From assembly GCF_015206815.1 (NCBI RefSeq), contig NZ_JADEXZ010000005.1:91299-155298 (forward strand): DNA of 64,000 bases. The letters run 5' to 3'. A model generated the notes under the pieces. It saw only the letters and a program-made list of their open reading frames with translations, ran no database searches and had not been told where the DNA came from. Position numbers and translations under genes: made by a program. The stretch comes from Fortiea sp. LEGE XX443. Its GTDB lineage: Bacteria > Cyanobacteriota > Cyanobacteriia > Cyanobacteriales > Nostocaceae. Position 1 is the first letter of the stretch. Every line of letters starts with the position of its first letter. Of the stretch, positions 19,612 to 28,280 are shown piece by piece.

Positions 19612-19983
19612 TTAATCTTCCAATGATTGGGCTGGTACTTCCACCGCAGTAACATCAATTGTGCCTTCTGGTGCAAAGCGCTGGAAGTGTCCTTGTTGGA
19701 CTGATAGCCGTTCTCCACAGTTAGGACACTGTAATTGACTATTGTTTAAACCTGTAAATTCATATTCACAGACAGGACATTTGTCACTTACGATGTTACG
19801 TTGTAGCCACCAGCGAAACCCAAGAAATGCAACTACAGGTGCTAGTGACAGCAGTAGGAAAAGAATAAATAAAGATTTCACTAACCAACCCAAGCCCAAT
19901 GTTCCTAGCAACCAGATAACTGCTAATAAAGTGAGCAAAGGGCGGAGATTTACCAGATTCAATTGAGAATTGTTAAAGCTCAT
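19612..19983 (-). CDS. Membrane protein with C-terminal zinc ribbon
   Basis: 123 residues from ATG 19983 (MSFNNSQLNLVNL); a TTG at 20037 would add 18 charged residues and is less likely. Two adjacent hydrophobic helices (LLTLLAVIWLLGTLGLGWL and FILFLLLSLAPVVAFLGF) come first. A zinc ribbon with two CPxC knuckles (CPVCEYEF and CPNCGERLSV) follows. The acidic tail ends in PAQSLED. The ribbon should face the cytosol. Function is unknown: it could be a small regulatory or assembly factor. It is convergent with the DsbA-like gene and follows the glycosyltransferase by about 130 bases but in the downstream direction. Confidence 0.8.
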   Translation of the reverse strand: MSFNNSQLNLVNLRPLLTLLAVIWLLGTLGLGWLVKSLFILFLLLSLAPVVAFLGFRWWLQRNIVSDKCPVCEYEFTGLNNSQLQCPNCGERLSVQQGHFQRFAPEGTIDVTAVEVPAQSLED

Positions 19984-20118
19984 TTTTAAAATACTTTCTT
20001 GCTCTCTTTCTAGGATAGCGAGTTTATTGGAAGTCAACTGAAGTATGAAGTGTGTTCGCCCCTGGCGTTCCCGCAGGGTAGTGTGAAGTGTGAAATTAAG
20101 TTATTGGAGTTTAGATTG

Positions 20119-21282
20119 TTAACTTTTGATTAAAGACAACAGCTGCTGTCGGAAGGCTGTTATCCCGAAATGAGCGATCGCTTGTTCTCGCAACCACTTT
20201 CCATCACAACGTTGGTCGTTCCCGTGGAGAATTTCAATACAAGCTGTGGCGACTGCATCAGCATCGCGGTGTGGCACTCGCCAGCCTAATTTACCATCTT
20301 GTAAGGGGTCAGCGGAGCCGTCAGCATCACCAGATAATACAGGTACGCCACAAGCCATTGCTTCTAGATAAACAATTCCAAAGCCTTCTTGAGAAGGCAT
20401 GATGTAAGCATCAGCAAGGCGGTAGTGTGAGATTAAATCTTCTGTAGGGACAAAGCCAGCAAAGACAACGCGATCGCTCATACCCAAATCTTTCGCCAAC
20501 TGTGCCAATCGTGGTTGGTCATCACCACGACCAATTACTAAATATTTTACTTCTGGAAACACCTGGGCAATCTTTGGTAATGCTCGAATCGTCACATCTA
20601 CACCTTTGTAAATATCTCCTGACCACAGACGCGCCACTGTCATTAAGACTTTGGCATTTGTTAAGCCATACTTTTCCACTAATTCTGGACGTTTTGTCCC
20701 TGGTGTAAATTTGTCTCCATCAATTGCACAAGGAAGCATTTTAACTTTGCTGGGGTCAATACCATTAGCAGCACAAGCGCGATCGCGGCTGTAGCGGCTG
20801 ATTGTCCAAATTTCACTGGCTGCGGCTAGTGCGCGGCGTTCTTGATTTCTTAACGGTTCCCAAACTTCTTTACCGTAGGTGAGGACTGTGTAGGGAATAC
20901 CTAGAGGCTGACAAAGGGTTTGGATTAATACTGCTAGTTTAATATGACCACAAAACACATGTTTTGGGCGTTGTTGCCAGAGGAATTTTAGCAAAGCCCC
21001 TGCCATATTAATTCTCCCTATTTGAGGAGACTGATTTTTAAAATAATGAAATTTTAAACTATCCGACTCAAAAGGATTTGAGCAGTCAGGACTATCTCGC
21101 AGTACAAATACTTCTGTCTTGTCGCTTGTATTCAATTCTAAATAAGCCTGAAAAATATCTTTTACATAAGATTGAATACCACCTTCGCAAGCAAAAATCT
21201 CGATAAAAGCGAAGACATGGTTAGTTTTTATGTTAATTTTGTGACTGGTTTTAGGGTTTTGTCCCACTACATCACTCAGCAT
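20119..21282 (-). CDS. Glycosyltransferase family 4
   Basis: 387 residues. The N-terminal half starts with HVFAFIEIFACEGGIQSYVKDIF, the GGxxxxV acceptor-binding loop of GT-B family 4 enzymes. The C-terminal half has VARLWSGDIYKGVDVTIRAL, YLVIGRGDDQPRL, and the nucleotide-sugar site MPSQEGFGIVYLEAMACGVPVLSGDADG (E-x7-E pattern). It transfers a sugar from an activated donor, probably for a surface polysaccharide, lipid or glycosylated metabolite. No other sugar genes lie nearby, so the acceptor cannot be inferred. It is complete and has no signal peptide; it probably works at the inner face of the membrane. Confidence 0.93.
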   Translation of the reverse strand: MLSDVVGQNPKTSHKINIKTNHVFAFIEIFACEGGIQSYVKDIFQAYLELNTSDKTEVFVLRDSPDCSNPFESDSLKFHYFKNQSPQIGRINMAGALLKFLWQQRPKHVFCGHIKLAVLIQTLCQPLGIPYTVLTYGKEVWEPLRNQERRALAAASEIWTISRYSRDRACAANGIDPSKVKMLPCAIDGDKFTPGTKRPELVEKYGLTNAKVLMTVARLWSGDIYKGVDVTIRALPKIAQVFPEVKYLVIGRGDDQPRLAQLAKDLGMSDRVVFAGFVPTEDLISHYRLADAYIMPSQEGFGIVYLEAMACGVPVLSGDADGSADPLQDGKLGWRVPHRDADAVATACIEILHGNDQRCDGKWLREQAIAHFGITAFRQQLLSLIKS

Positions 21283-21438
21283 TTATGTTTTTATTTAGAT
21301 AAATTTCATTCTCTTACAGCTTGAGTTATCCCAATGCTGCTGCCAAATTTTAGCAAAGGAGTAACTACAATCGTATGCTGACTTTACTTAAGTGAGTATT
21401 TTTTTTTATACAAACTTTTTTAGTTAACCAGTGGGAAT

Positions 21439-21873
21439 TTATTGGCTGGCGTATTTGACAATTATCAGGCAATTTCTATCATCCATGCTACGTTCGTAGA
21501 CAACCCGATCAGTTAAACGCCTCAGTAGGAACCATCCATAGCCGCCTACTTGCAGAGTACCTGGTTCTGGCTCGGCGATCGCATCAGGATTAAAAGGTTT
21601 GCCATGATCCCAAATTCTGATTTCCAGTCGGTCAACCCACAGAGTAACTTCAATCTCTATAGTTGTTTCCGGTGGTAAAGCCCGATGAGCGTGACGAACT
21701 GCGTTGGTAAAGCCCTCTGCTAATGCTAAATTGAGTCGATAAAGTTGGGTATCTGACCAACCAAATTGAAATACATATTGCAGACAAAATTGCTCAAACC
21801 ATTGTTGCACTCTATTTAAGAGCGTAAGGTCGCTCTTTACCGTCAGATGGTCTCGCTCCACCATGCTCAGCAT
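21439..21873 (-). CDS. Anti-sigma regulatory factor-like ATPase (RsbW-type HATPase_c_2)
   Basis: 144 residues from ATG 21873; ATG 21864 is also possible. The protein is one GHKL ATPase domain: LNLALAEGFTNAVRHAH holds the N-box Asn, IRIWDHGKPFNP the G1 box, and GGYGWFLLRRLTDRV the G2 region. This is the layout of RsbW/SpoIIAB switch kinases that bind sigma factors or anti-anti-sigma proteins. No partner STAS or phosphatase gene is adjacent, so the target is unknown. It lies about 300 bases downstream of petD on the same strand, separated by a large inverted repeat. Confidence 0.9.
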   Translation of the reverse strand: MLSMVERDHLTVKSDLTLLNRVQQWFEQFCLQYVFQFGWSDTQLYRLNLALAEGFTNAVRHAHRALPPETTIEIEVTLWVDRLEIRIWDHGKPFNPDAIAEPEPGTLQVGGYGWFLLRRLTDRVVYERSMDDRNCLIIVKYASQ

Positions 21874-22043
21874 TGACCTTGACTTAAATATTCAATAAAA
21901 AATGTTTTTACTTGTTGACTTTTTAGCAGAATTCTAGGAGGAAAAATTTACTCCATAACTCTGTAAGACTAGTAAGACAGTAAGATTGTGAGACAGTCCA
22001 AAACTAAACATCCAAGATGCTACCCACCTGGATTACTAAAATT

Positions 22044-22142
22044 GACGCTTGTTGAGTGTTTCACCAGCATATTTTCACGGAGTATGAGTGGCGTTAACCA
22101 CCACTCACATCCTTGTACATGCTACTGAAACTTACAAGCGTC
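22044..22142. repeat. Large imperfect inverted repeat downstream of petD
   Basis: The 99-bp segment starts with GACGCTTGTTGAGTGTTTCA and ends with its near reverse complement (TGAAACTTACAAGCGTC). Nested inside is a second hairpin, GAGTGG/CCACTC, around GTTAACC. It could act as the petBD terminator, as a stabilising 3' structure, or be a small mobile element. There is no reading frame. Confidence 0.65.
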
Positions 22143-22169
22143 AAAGCACTTTTTGGTAACTAATCTAAT

Positions 22170-22652
22170 TTAGAACAGTCCCAAGGTCAAGGATTTGTCT
22201 AAGGGTAAAGCAGCACCAATACCCAACCACAGAGTTACGAGAGTTCCAAACAGAAATACTGTAGTCGCAACTGGACGACGGAAGGGGTTTTGGAACTTAT
22301 TAACGTTCTCAATAAAGGGAACAAGAATTAGTCCCAAAGGTACAGAAGCCATTGCTAACACTCCTAAAAGTTTATTAGGAAGCGATCGCAAAATTTGGAA
22401 TACAGGGTACAAGTACCACTCTGGCAAAATTTCCAATGGTGTAGCAAAGGGATCTGCTGGTTCACCTGTCATTGCTGGATCTAGTACAGCTAGAGCCACA
22501 AGACAAGCGAAAGATCCCATGATTACAACTGGGAAAATGTAAAGTAGGTCATTAGGCCAAGCGGGTTCACCGTAATAGTTGTGACCCATACCCTTGGCGA
22601 GTTTGGCTCTTAAATTAGGATCGCTCAGATCGGGTTTTTTCTGTGTTGCCAT
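22170..22652 (-). CDS. petD: Cytochrome b6-f complex subunit IV
   Basis: 160 residues, the exact usual length. Three membrane helices are visible: [38 protein letters not shown] and [19 protein letters not shown]. The Qo-site motif [13 protein letters not shown] (PEWY) is intact. With cytochrome b6 it forms the quinol-oxidising core of the b6-f complex in the thylakoid membrane, linking plastoquinol oxidation to plastocyanin or cytochrome c6 reduction. It follows petB in the same direction with a 245-base gap, the usual cyanobacterial petBD arrangement. A GGAG-type site lies upstream of ATG 22652. Confidence 0.99.
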   Translation of the reverse strand: MATQKKPDLSDPNLRAKLAKGMGHNYYGEPAWPNDLLYIFPVVIMGSFACLVALAVLDPAMTGEPADPFATPLEILPEWYLYPVFQILRSLPNKLLGVLAMASVPLGLILVPFIENVNKFQNPFRRPVATTVFLFGTLVTLWLGIGAALPLDKSLTLGLF

Positions 22653-22897
22653 TTTTCAGTGCGCTCTCCTGCTGAATTTCAGTTAAAGCATTGATATCAG
22701 CCATTTGCTATGAGGCTACCCTGGTCTTACATCTGTTAAAAAACCTTAGACAAGGGAGTTTTTAGCTTTTAGCTTCCTATAAAAGTGTCTGCGATTGTCT
22801 CGCTTATGTGCCATACCTGATTTTTCATCAGTTTAAGACAAACAACTTTATCTGGAAATAGCTGTTGCCTTTTGACATTTTGGCTGAACAATTTCGA

Positions 22898-23545
22898 TTA
22901 CAAAGGGCCGGAAATACCTTGCTTGCGGATCATCAAGAAGTGGAACAGCATGAAGACTGCAATTAACCAAGGTAAAACAAAGGTGTGGGCGCTGTAGTAG
23001 CGAGTTAGGGTTCCTTGACCAACACTGGAACCACCACGCAGCAAGTCAGAAATCAGTGTTCCAACCACGGGAATTGCTTCTGGTACGCCACTAACGATTT
23101 TCACAGCCCAGTAGCCAACCTGATCCCAAGGTAAAGAGTAGCCTGTAACTCCAAAAGAAACGGTGATTACAGCCAAAATTACGCCACTAACCCAAGTTAG
23201 TTCGCGGGGCTTTTTAAAACCACCAGTCAGGTAAACCCGGAAGACGTGCAGAATCATCATTAACACCATCATGCTGGCAGACCAGCGGTGAATGGAGCGA
23301 ATTAGCCAACCGAAGTTTACTTCGTTCATGATGTACTGCACCGAAGAGTAAGCTTCAGCAACTGTTGGCTTGTAGTAGAACGTCATGGCAAATCCAGTGG
23401 CGAACTGGATGAGAAAGCAAGTTAAGGTAATTCCACCTAAACAGTAAAAAATATTGACGTGAGGAGGGACGTACTTGCTTGTTACGTCTTCAGCGAGCGC
23501 TTGAATTTCCAAGCGTTCCTCAAACCAGTCGTAAACGTTGGCCAT
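22898..23545 (-). CDS. petB: Cytochrome b6
   Basis: 215 residues, exactly the family length. Four membrane helices carry the paired haem-ligating histidines, visible in [22 protein letters not shown] and [21 protein letters not shown]. The N-terminal [20 protein letters not shown] and the Cys in NIFYCLGG, which binds the extra haem c in b6, are present. The protein carries electrons across the thylakoid membrane during the Q cycle and in cyclic flow. petD follows on the same strand. The start ATG 23545 is fixed by the family N-terminus ([11 protein letters not shown]). Confidence 0.99.
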   Translation of the reverse strand: MANVYDWFEERLEIQALAEDVTSKYVPPHVNIFYCLGGITLTCFLIQFATGFAMTFYYKPTVAEAYSSVQYIMNEVNFGWLIRSIHRWSASMMVLMMILHVFRVYLTGGFKKPRELTWVSGVILAVITVSFGVTGYSLPWDQVGYWAVKIVSGVPEAIPVVGTLISDLLRGGSSVGQGTLTRYYSAHTFVLPWLIAVFMLFHFLMIRKQGISGPL

Positions 23546-23758
23546 ACAATCTCAAGTTCCTAAAAATCGGTTGCGGTTGATAAATCTCCCAATTGGCAAT
23601 TTTGGGATTTTCACAAAAAGGTTATTTTTTGCTTTTTTGCTGTCAGAGTGAGTAGAGTTTTAAGCAACTTAACACTCTGTAAATATGAAATATATGGCGC
23701 TCTCTTTGCAACCAAACACTTAAAATGTCAGTTCCAAAGTAGATCTTATCGTTTGCCG

Positions 23759-23809
23759 AGTGCATTGCTCTCATTAGTTGCCCTAACAATTTGATGAGAG
23801 CAATGCACT
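23759..23809. repeat. Perfect 16-bp inverted repeat between petB and ctp genes
   Basis: AGTGCATTGCTCTCAT (23759-23774) and its exact complement ATGAGAGCAATGCACT (23794-23809) flank a 19-base loop. It lies about 210 bases upstream of petB and about 100 upstream of the protease start, within a divergent promoter region. It could be a stem in one 5' leader or a regulatory site. Confidence 0.8.
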
Positions 23810-23906
23810 ACTTCTATAAAAAAAGTAACATAGTCGAGAGATAGATTTCATCAATAACAAGAGAACTGGGCAGTTCTATACAATTTGGGTTCAGGTGGGA
23901 TTGAAA

Positions 23907-25154
23907 ATGGGGTTCATGCAAAAGCACGTTTTTCGGGTAGGATTTTCATTATTTTTGGCGTTTTGTTTGGCGATGGGGGGATTTATCCCCCAAGCAACAG
24001 CTTTGACAAATGAGCAAAAGCTAGTTTCAGAAGTTTGGCGCATTGTCAATCGCTCTTATCTAGATGAGACATTTAATCATCAAAACTGGGCAGATGTAAG
24101 ACAAAAAGCACTACAAAAGCCGCTGACTAGCCAAGAAGGTGCTTACACAGCGATTCAGTCCATGCTCAAGAGCTTGGATGATCCTTTTACCCGCTTTTTA
24201 GATCCAGAACAGTACCGCAGTTTGCAGGTCAATACTTCTGGAGAGTTGACTGGGGTTGGTTTGCAAATTGCGCTTAATCCTCATACAGGTCAACTAGAAG
24301 TAGTCTCGCCAATTGCAGGTTCACCAGCAGATAAAGCAGGTATGAGACCGCGCGATCGCATTCTCAAAATTGAAGGATTTTCTACAGAGAATTTGACCCT
24401 TGATGAAGCAGCGGCCAGAATGCGTGGCCCCATTGGCAGTTTAGTAACCCTGTTAATTGAACGCGATGGAGAGGAACAGCAAGAAGTTAGGATTGTGCGC
24501 GATCGCATTGAACTCAACCCCGTTGTTGCCGAATTGCGTACTTCTTCTCAAGGTACATCCATTGGCTACCTTCGTCTCACTCAATTTAATGCGAATGCTG
24601 CTATGGAGTTGGCACACGCTATTAATAGTCTAGAAAAAAAAGGCGCTGCTGCCTATATTTTAGATTTACGCAACAATCCTGGTGGACTTTTACAGGCTGG
24701 AATTGAAATTGCTCGGCTGTGGTTAGATTCTGGTACTATTGTCTACACAGTCAATCGCCAAGGTGTTCAGGGCAGTTTTGAAGCCTTTGGCCCGTCACTG
24801 ACAAAAGATCCGTTAGTCATTTTGGTCAATCAAGGAACTGCTAGTGCTAGTGAAATTCTTGCTGGCGCATTGCAAGATAATGGCCGGGCTAAGTTGGTAG
24901 GCGAAACTACTTTTGGTAAAGGCTTAATTCAATCTTTATTTGAATTGTCTGATGGTTCAGGTTTAGCAGTCACTATTGCTAAATATGAAACTCCGCAGCA
25001 TCGAGATATTAACAAATTAGGAATTAAACCAGATCAGGTGGTTACTCAACAGCCAATTAACCGCGAACAGATTGCTACAGAAGCAGATTTGCAATATCAA
25101 GCCGCCATAGAAGTACTAGCAAAAAATGCTGTAGTTGTAGGGAGTAGGGAATAG
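23907..25154 (+). CDS. Carboxyl-terminal processing protease (CtpA/B/C type, S41)
   Basis: 415 residues from ATG 23907, preceded by GGTGG at 23894-23898; GTG 23895 and ATG 23919 are alternatives. A signal peptide ends near PQATALT. The PDZ domain has VGLQIALNPHTGQLEVVSP and GSPADKAGMRPRDRIL. The S41 catalytic part has S313 in GTASASEIL and K338 in TTFGKGLIQS, 25 residues apart as in Tsp. CtpA of this group trims the C-terminus of photosystem II protein D1 in the lumen; which of the cyanobacterial paralogues this is cannot be decided here. The last codons and the stop lie in a GGGAATA heptamer repeat, so the tail VVVGSRE is repeat-derived. Confidence 0.94.
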   Translation: MGFMQKHVFRVGFSLFLAFCLAMGGFIPQATALTNEQKLVSEVWRIVNRSYLDETFNHQNWADVRQKALQKPLTSQEGAYTAIQSMLKSLDDPFTRFLDPEQYRSLQVNTSGELTGVGLQIALNPHTGQLEVVSPIAGSPADKAGMRPRDRILKIEGFSTENLTLDEAAARMRGPIGSLVTLLIERDGEEQQEVRIVRDRIELNPVVAELRTSSQGTSIGYLRLTQFNANAAMELAHAINSLEKKGAAAYILDLRNNPGGLLQAGIEIARLWLDSGTIVYTVNRQGVQGSFEAFGPSLTKDPLVILVNQGTASASEILAGALQDNGRAKLVGETTFGKGLIQSLFELSDGSGLAVTIAKYETPQHRDINKLGIKPDQVVTQQPINREQIATEADLQYQAAIEVLAKNAVVVGSRE

Positions 25155-25179
25155 GGAATAGGGAATGGGGAATAGGGAA
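25140..25179. repeat. Heptanucleotide repeat GGGAATA
   Basis: About five to six imperfect GGGAATA/GGGAATG units overlap the stop codon of the carboxyl-terminal protease gene (TAG at 25152-25154). They match the short tandemly repeated repetitive sequences known from heterocyst-forming cyanobacteria. Confidence 0.8.
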
Positions 25180-25229
25180 GTCTAGTAGGTTGGGTTCCGT
25201 TCCTCCACCCAACCTTCATTTCTCTACAC

Positions 25230-25916
25230 TCACAAAAGCGGTTTTACTTGCAACAAAACTTGCAGATCCAACGAAGCAAGCTGTTGATATGCTTGGTCTA
25301 TCACACGTTTACCTCTGAGAAACCCCGTATTTGCACCCGGACAAATATACTCAAGGGTTTCTGGTGTAAAGCGATCGAGTAAAGATTGAATATTTTTAAT
25401 TTGTCTAGGCCAGTGAAAGGTTTTGGCTGTGCGTAATGGGACTGGTTCACCATGCTGATTCGGAACTAAATGGCGACCAGAAAATAGAATCCCGCCTAAG
25501 CTATTGTAGTAAAGGCAAGATGAGCCAGGAGAATGGCCTGGTGTCCAAATTACTTGTGCTGTAGAAGTAAGAGTAATTTCTTGGGTAAAGTTAGTAACGG
25601 TTAAGCCTGGTAATAAATAAGCTTCTTGTTCTTGAATTAAAACCTCACAACCTAAAGCTTGCTGGAGTTCTGCTGTTTTGCCAATAGCACCACGGTGAGT
25701 GATAAATAACCACCGTACACCTCCATGCGATCGCAAAAAATCTAGATTTATTTGATCAGAAGCTGGGCAATCGATGAGGATATTGCCTTCATTTCTTACA
25801 ATGAAGTAAGAAGTTCCTCCCAATGTATCCCGATTTGGTGGAAAAGCAAAAATACTATCTAGTACAGGACGTGGTGGCTTAACTGTATGACTGGGTTGTT
25901 GAGGTAAGGAACTCAT
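25230..25916 (-). CDS. Metallo-beta-lactamase-fold protein with degenerate metal site
   Basis: 228 residues from ATG 25916 (a TTG at 25922 is in frame). The MBL fold is visible in sequence order: YFIVRNEGNILIDCPA, RWLFITHRGAIGK, VIWTPGHSPGSSCLYY, GGILFSGRHLVP and YICPGANTGF. The normal HxHxDH box is reduced to one His (THRGAIGK). The Asp of the SGD motif is replaced (SGRH), and the last His is absent (PGANTG); only the His in TPGHSPG remains. The protein may therefore not bind two metals and may not be a hydrolase. It is divergent from the site-2 protease. Function unknown. Confidence 0.88.
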   Translation of the reverse strand: MSSLPQQPSHTVKPPRPVLDSIFAFPPNRDTLGGTSYFIVRNEGNILIDCPASDQINLDFLRSHGGVRWLFITHRGAIGKTAELQQALGCEVLIQEQEAYLLPGLTVTNFTQEITLTSTAQVIWTPGHSPGSSCLYYNSLGGILFSGRHLVPNQHGEPVPLRTAKTFHWPRQIKNIQSLLDRFTPETLEYICPGANTGFLRGKRVIDQAYQQLASLDLQVLLQVKPLL

Positions 25917-26109
25917 GAGCAAAAACTGAACGAAAATGAGGAGTGATAAAAATTTAGTAACAGAGTTGCAGTGCTTAAGAATTAACCCTTAAGAATTAAC
26001 AATTGCTGTTAACCATGAGCAAAAATTGGGGTTTTAGAGTCTGCTTTGTGGTGAGGGCTGTAGTCCCGACACTACTGGTGGGACATTTTTCCAAATTACT
26101 AAAGAACAC

Positions 26110-27588
26110 ATGACTTTTTGGTTTCTCCTCCTATTGGGACTAGCTACTTATCTAATGGTGCAACGTAGTGCAGCTAACATTACACGCACACCTGTCTGGT
26201 TGTTGTGGCTAGTGTTAATGACACCAGCATTGCTATTGACTGGATGGACACTGAGGTATGGAATAAAACAACCTCCGCCACCGTCGCTGATTATCTGGTC
26301 GTCTATTGTTTGCGTTTTGTTATACTGGCTGTTATTTCAATGGGGGCGGACAGCGCCAACAGATAAGCAAACTGAACCCCAAACTCCAACATTACAATCC
26401 GCCAATCATCCTACCGCGGAACCACTACCAGTGCGTCCCATTGATCCCACAGAAGAAAGCCAGCTGCGAAATTGTTTTCCCTGGTCTGTATACTACATCC
26501 AAAATCTTGAGTATCGACCCCAAGCTATAATCTGTCGGGGTCAGTTAAGAACTGCACCGCTTCAAGCTTACCAACGAATTAAGGCTAATATCGAATCACA
26601 ATTTGGCGATCGCTTTTTAGTGATTTTTCAAGAAGGACTGAATGGCAAACCTTTCTTTGTCTTAGTGCCTAATGCACAGGCGGCCTCAACGGTCAATAAA
26701 AACAAAACAGAAAAGTTAACCAGACCAGGGTTAGCACTTTTACTACTCATTACGACTCTTTTAACCACCACCTTCGTGGGAGCCAGAATTGCTGGTGTTG
26801 ATCCGACGACATTGACATCTGATCCAAATATTTTCTGGAAAGGACTACCCTATTCATTGGGGTTAATAACTATTTTGGGCATTCATGAACTTGGTCACTA
26901 TTTGAGCGCTAAGTTCTATAAAATCCGCTCAACTCTACCATATTTTATCCCCATGCCTTTTTTCTTGGGGACTTTTGGCGCATTCATTCAAATACGTAGT
27001 CCAATTCCCAATCGAAAAGCTTTATTTGATGTCAGTATTGCAGGGCCAATTGCTGGATTTGTCGCCACATTACCCTTACTGATTTGGGGTTTGGCTCATT
27101 CTGATGTAGTGCCCATGACTGAGAAAACAGGAATTTTAAATCCAGATGCGCTCAATCCTAAATATTCAATTTTATTAGCGCTACTCTCAAAGTTAGTTCT
27201 AGGTAGTCAGTTAACAGACAAATCTGCTATTGACCTGCATCCATTAGCCATAGCAGGTTTTCTCGGATTAATTGTCACAGCCTTGAATTTGATGCCTGTG
27301 GGACAACTTGATGGTGGTCATATTGTCCATGCAATGTTTGGACAACGAACGGCAATATTTATTGGTCAAATTGCTCGCTTGTTATTGCTGTTACTTTCTT
27401 TGGTGCAGCCAGAATTTTTGGTGTGGGCGATTATTTTATTATTTATGCCTTTAATTGATGAACCTGCCTTGAACGATGTCACAGAATTAGATAACGGACG
27501 TGACATTTTAGGATTAATGGCTATGGCTTTATTAATCATCATTATCTTGCCGCTACCCCAGGCGATCGCTAACTTACTCCAAATTTAA
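26110..27588 (+). CDS. Site-2-type intramembrane metalloprotease (EGY-like)
   Basis: 492 residues. Two N-terminal helices are followed by a soluble region (about 95-215) and a membrane core. The zinc site HELGH is in LGIHELGHYLSAKFYKI, and the third ligand is in NLMPVGQLDGGHIVHA (NxxPxxxLDG). The stretch PYFIPMPFFLGTFGAFIQ matches the chloroplast EGY and cyanobacterial homologues. Such enzymes cut substrates inside the membrane; the substrate is unknown. It is complete, with no partner anti-sigma gene nearby. It is convergent with the cpcS-type gene, and the gap contains GC-rich CTCCCT repeats rather than a clear terminator. Confidence 0.93.
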   Translation: MTFWFLLLLGLATYLMVQRSAANITRTPVWLLWLVLMTPALLLTGWTLRYGIKQPPPPSLIIWSSIVCVLLYWLLFQWGRTAPTDKQTEPQTPTLQSANHPTAEPLPVRPIDPTEESQLRNCFPWSVYYIQNLEYRPQAIICRGQLRTAPLQAYQRIKANIESQFGDRFLVIFQEGLNGKPFFVLVPNAQAASTVNKNKTEKLTRPGLALLLLITTLLTTTFVGARIAGVDPTTLTSDPNIFWKGLPYSLGLITILGIHELGHYLSAKFYKIRSTLPYFIPMPFFLGTFGAFIQIRSPIPNRKALFDVSIAGPIAGFVATLPLLIWGLAHSDVVPMTEKTGILNPDALNPKYSILLALLSKLVLGSQLTDKSAIDLHPLAIAGFLGLIVTALNLMPVGQLDGGHIVHAMFGQRTAIFIGQIARLLLLLLSLVQPEFLVWAIILLFMPLIDEPALNDVTELDNGRDILGLMAMALLIIIILPLPQAIANLLQI

Positions 27589-27671
27589 AAGTTTAGGAGG
27601 GAGTGGTGAAGAGAAAATTCTACGGTAAGTTAATCCCCTCTCCTCCCTGCTCCCTTGCTCCCTTACCTCTT

Positions 27672-28235
27672 TTATGAGGCTGAATTACTAACTTCAGTGG
27701 CTTTTGTCGCCGCAGCGCTAACACCCATACGAATTTCCGAAGTAAAGGAAGCCATACTAAAGCCGCCAAAACGTTTGAGAATACTAACGCGCATTCTTAA
27801 ATTGGGACTAGCAAACCACAGGCGTTCTTCCGACCACATGGTTTCATATTCTGTGGTTAAGGTTAATGCGTCATCGCTACCCATCTTATAACGTCCGGCG
27901 ACAGGGGCTTTTTCCGCATAACCCATTTCTCGCAGTAATCTACCTTCACCAAGGTTATCAACATTGGGTACAGTAACTAACACAGTTGAACCTGTGTGCT
28001 TTTCTTCATCCCATTCCATTGTGCCGTTCCAGGTAACTCTCGCACCACAGGAGGCTTCTCTAGGGTTGACTTCGTACTGTTGGCATAGTTTGATAACTTC
28101 TGGATGATCTGCTGCCAACATCTCAATTACCAGGTCTGACTTGCCATCTTCAGACTGTTTAAATGCTAAATGGTGGCTAGTACGATGGGAAAACCATTTA
28201 CCAGCGCTTAATTCAAAAAACTCTTCAATATTCAT
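27672..28235 (-). CDS. CpcS/CpeS-family phycobiliprotein lyase
   Basis: 187 residues. The sequence follows the lipocalin-fold lyases of the CpcS group. It begins [20 protein letters not shown], has ESCG-like [19 protein letters not shown], and ends with [20 protein letters not shown] and [15 protein letters not shown]. CpcS proteins attach phycocyanobilin to the conserved beta-84-type cysteines of phycocyanin and allophycocyanin. The cpcS assignment is by sequence; its exact substrate range is inferred from the family. It follows a HEAT-repeat gene by 45 bases on the same strand, so both are probably one operon for phycobilisome assembly or maintenance. Confidence 0.93.
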   Translation of the reverse strand: MNIEEFFELSAGKWFSHRTSHHLAFKQSEDGKSDLVIEMLAADHPEVIKLCQQYEVNPREASCGARVTWNGTMEWDEEKHTGSTVLVTVPNVDNLGEGRLLREMGYAEKAPVAGRYKMGSDDALTLTTEYETMWSEERLWFASPNLRMRVSILKRFGGFSMASFTSEIRMGVSAAATKATEVSNSAS

Positions 28236-28280
28236 GATTAAAATTACCCTGCATCAAAATACTAAAAGTCCCTCTTATTA

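Noticed and set aside
12218..25916. Photosynthesis or stress gene island as one regulated unit
   Set aside because: Genes point in both directions with separate terminators, so no common operon can be supported.
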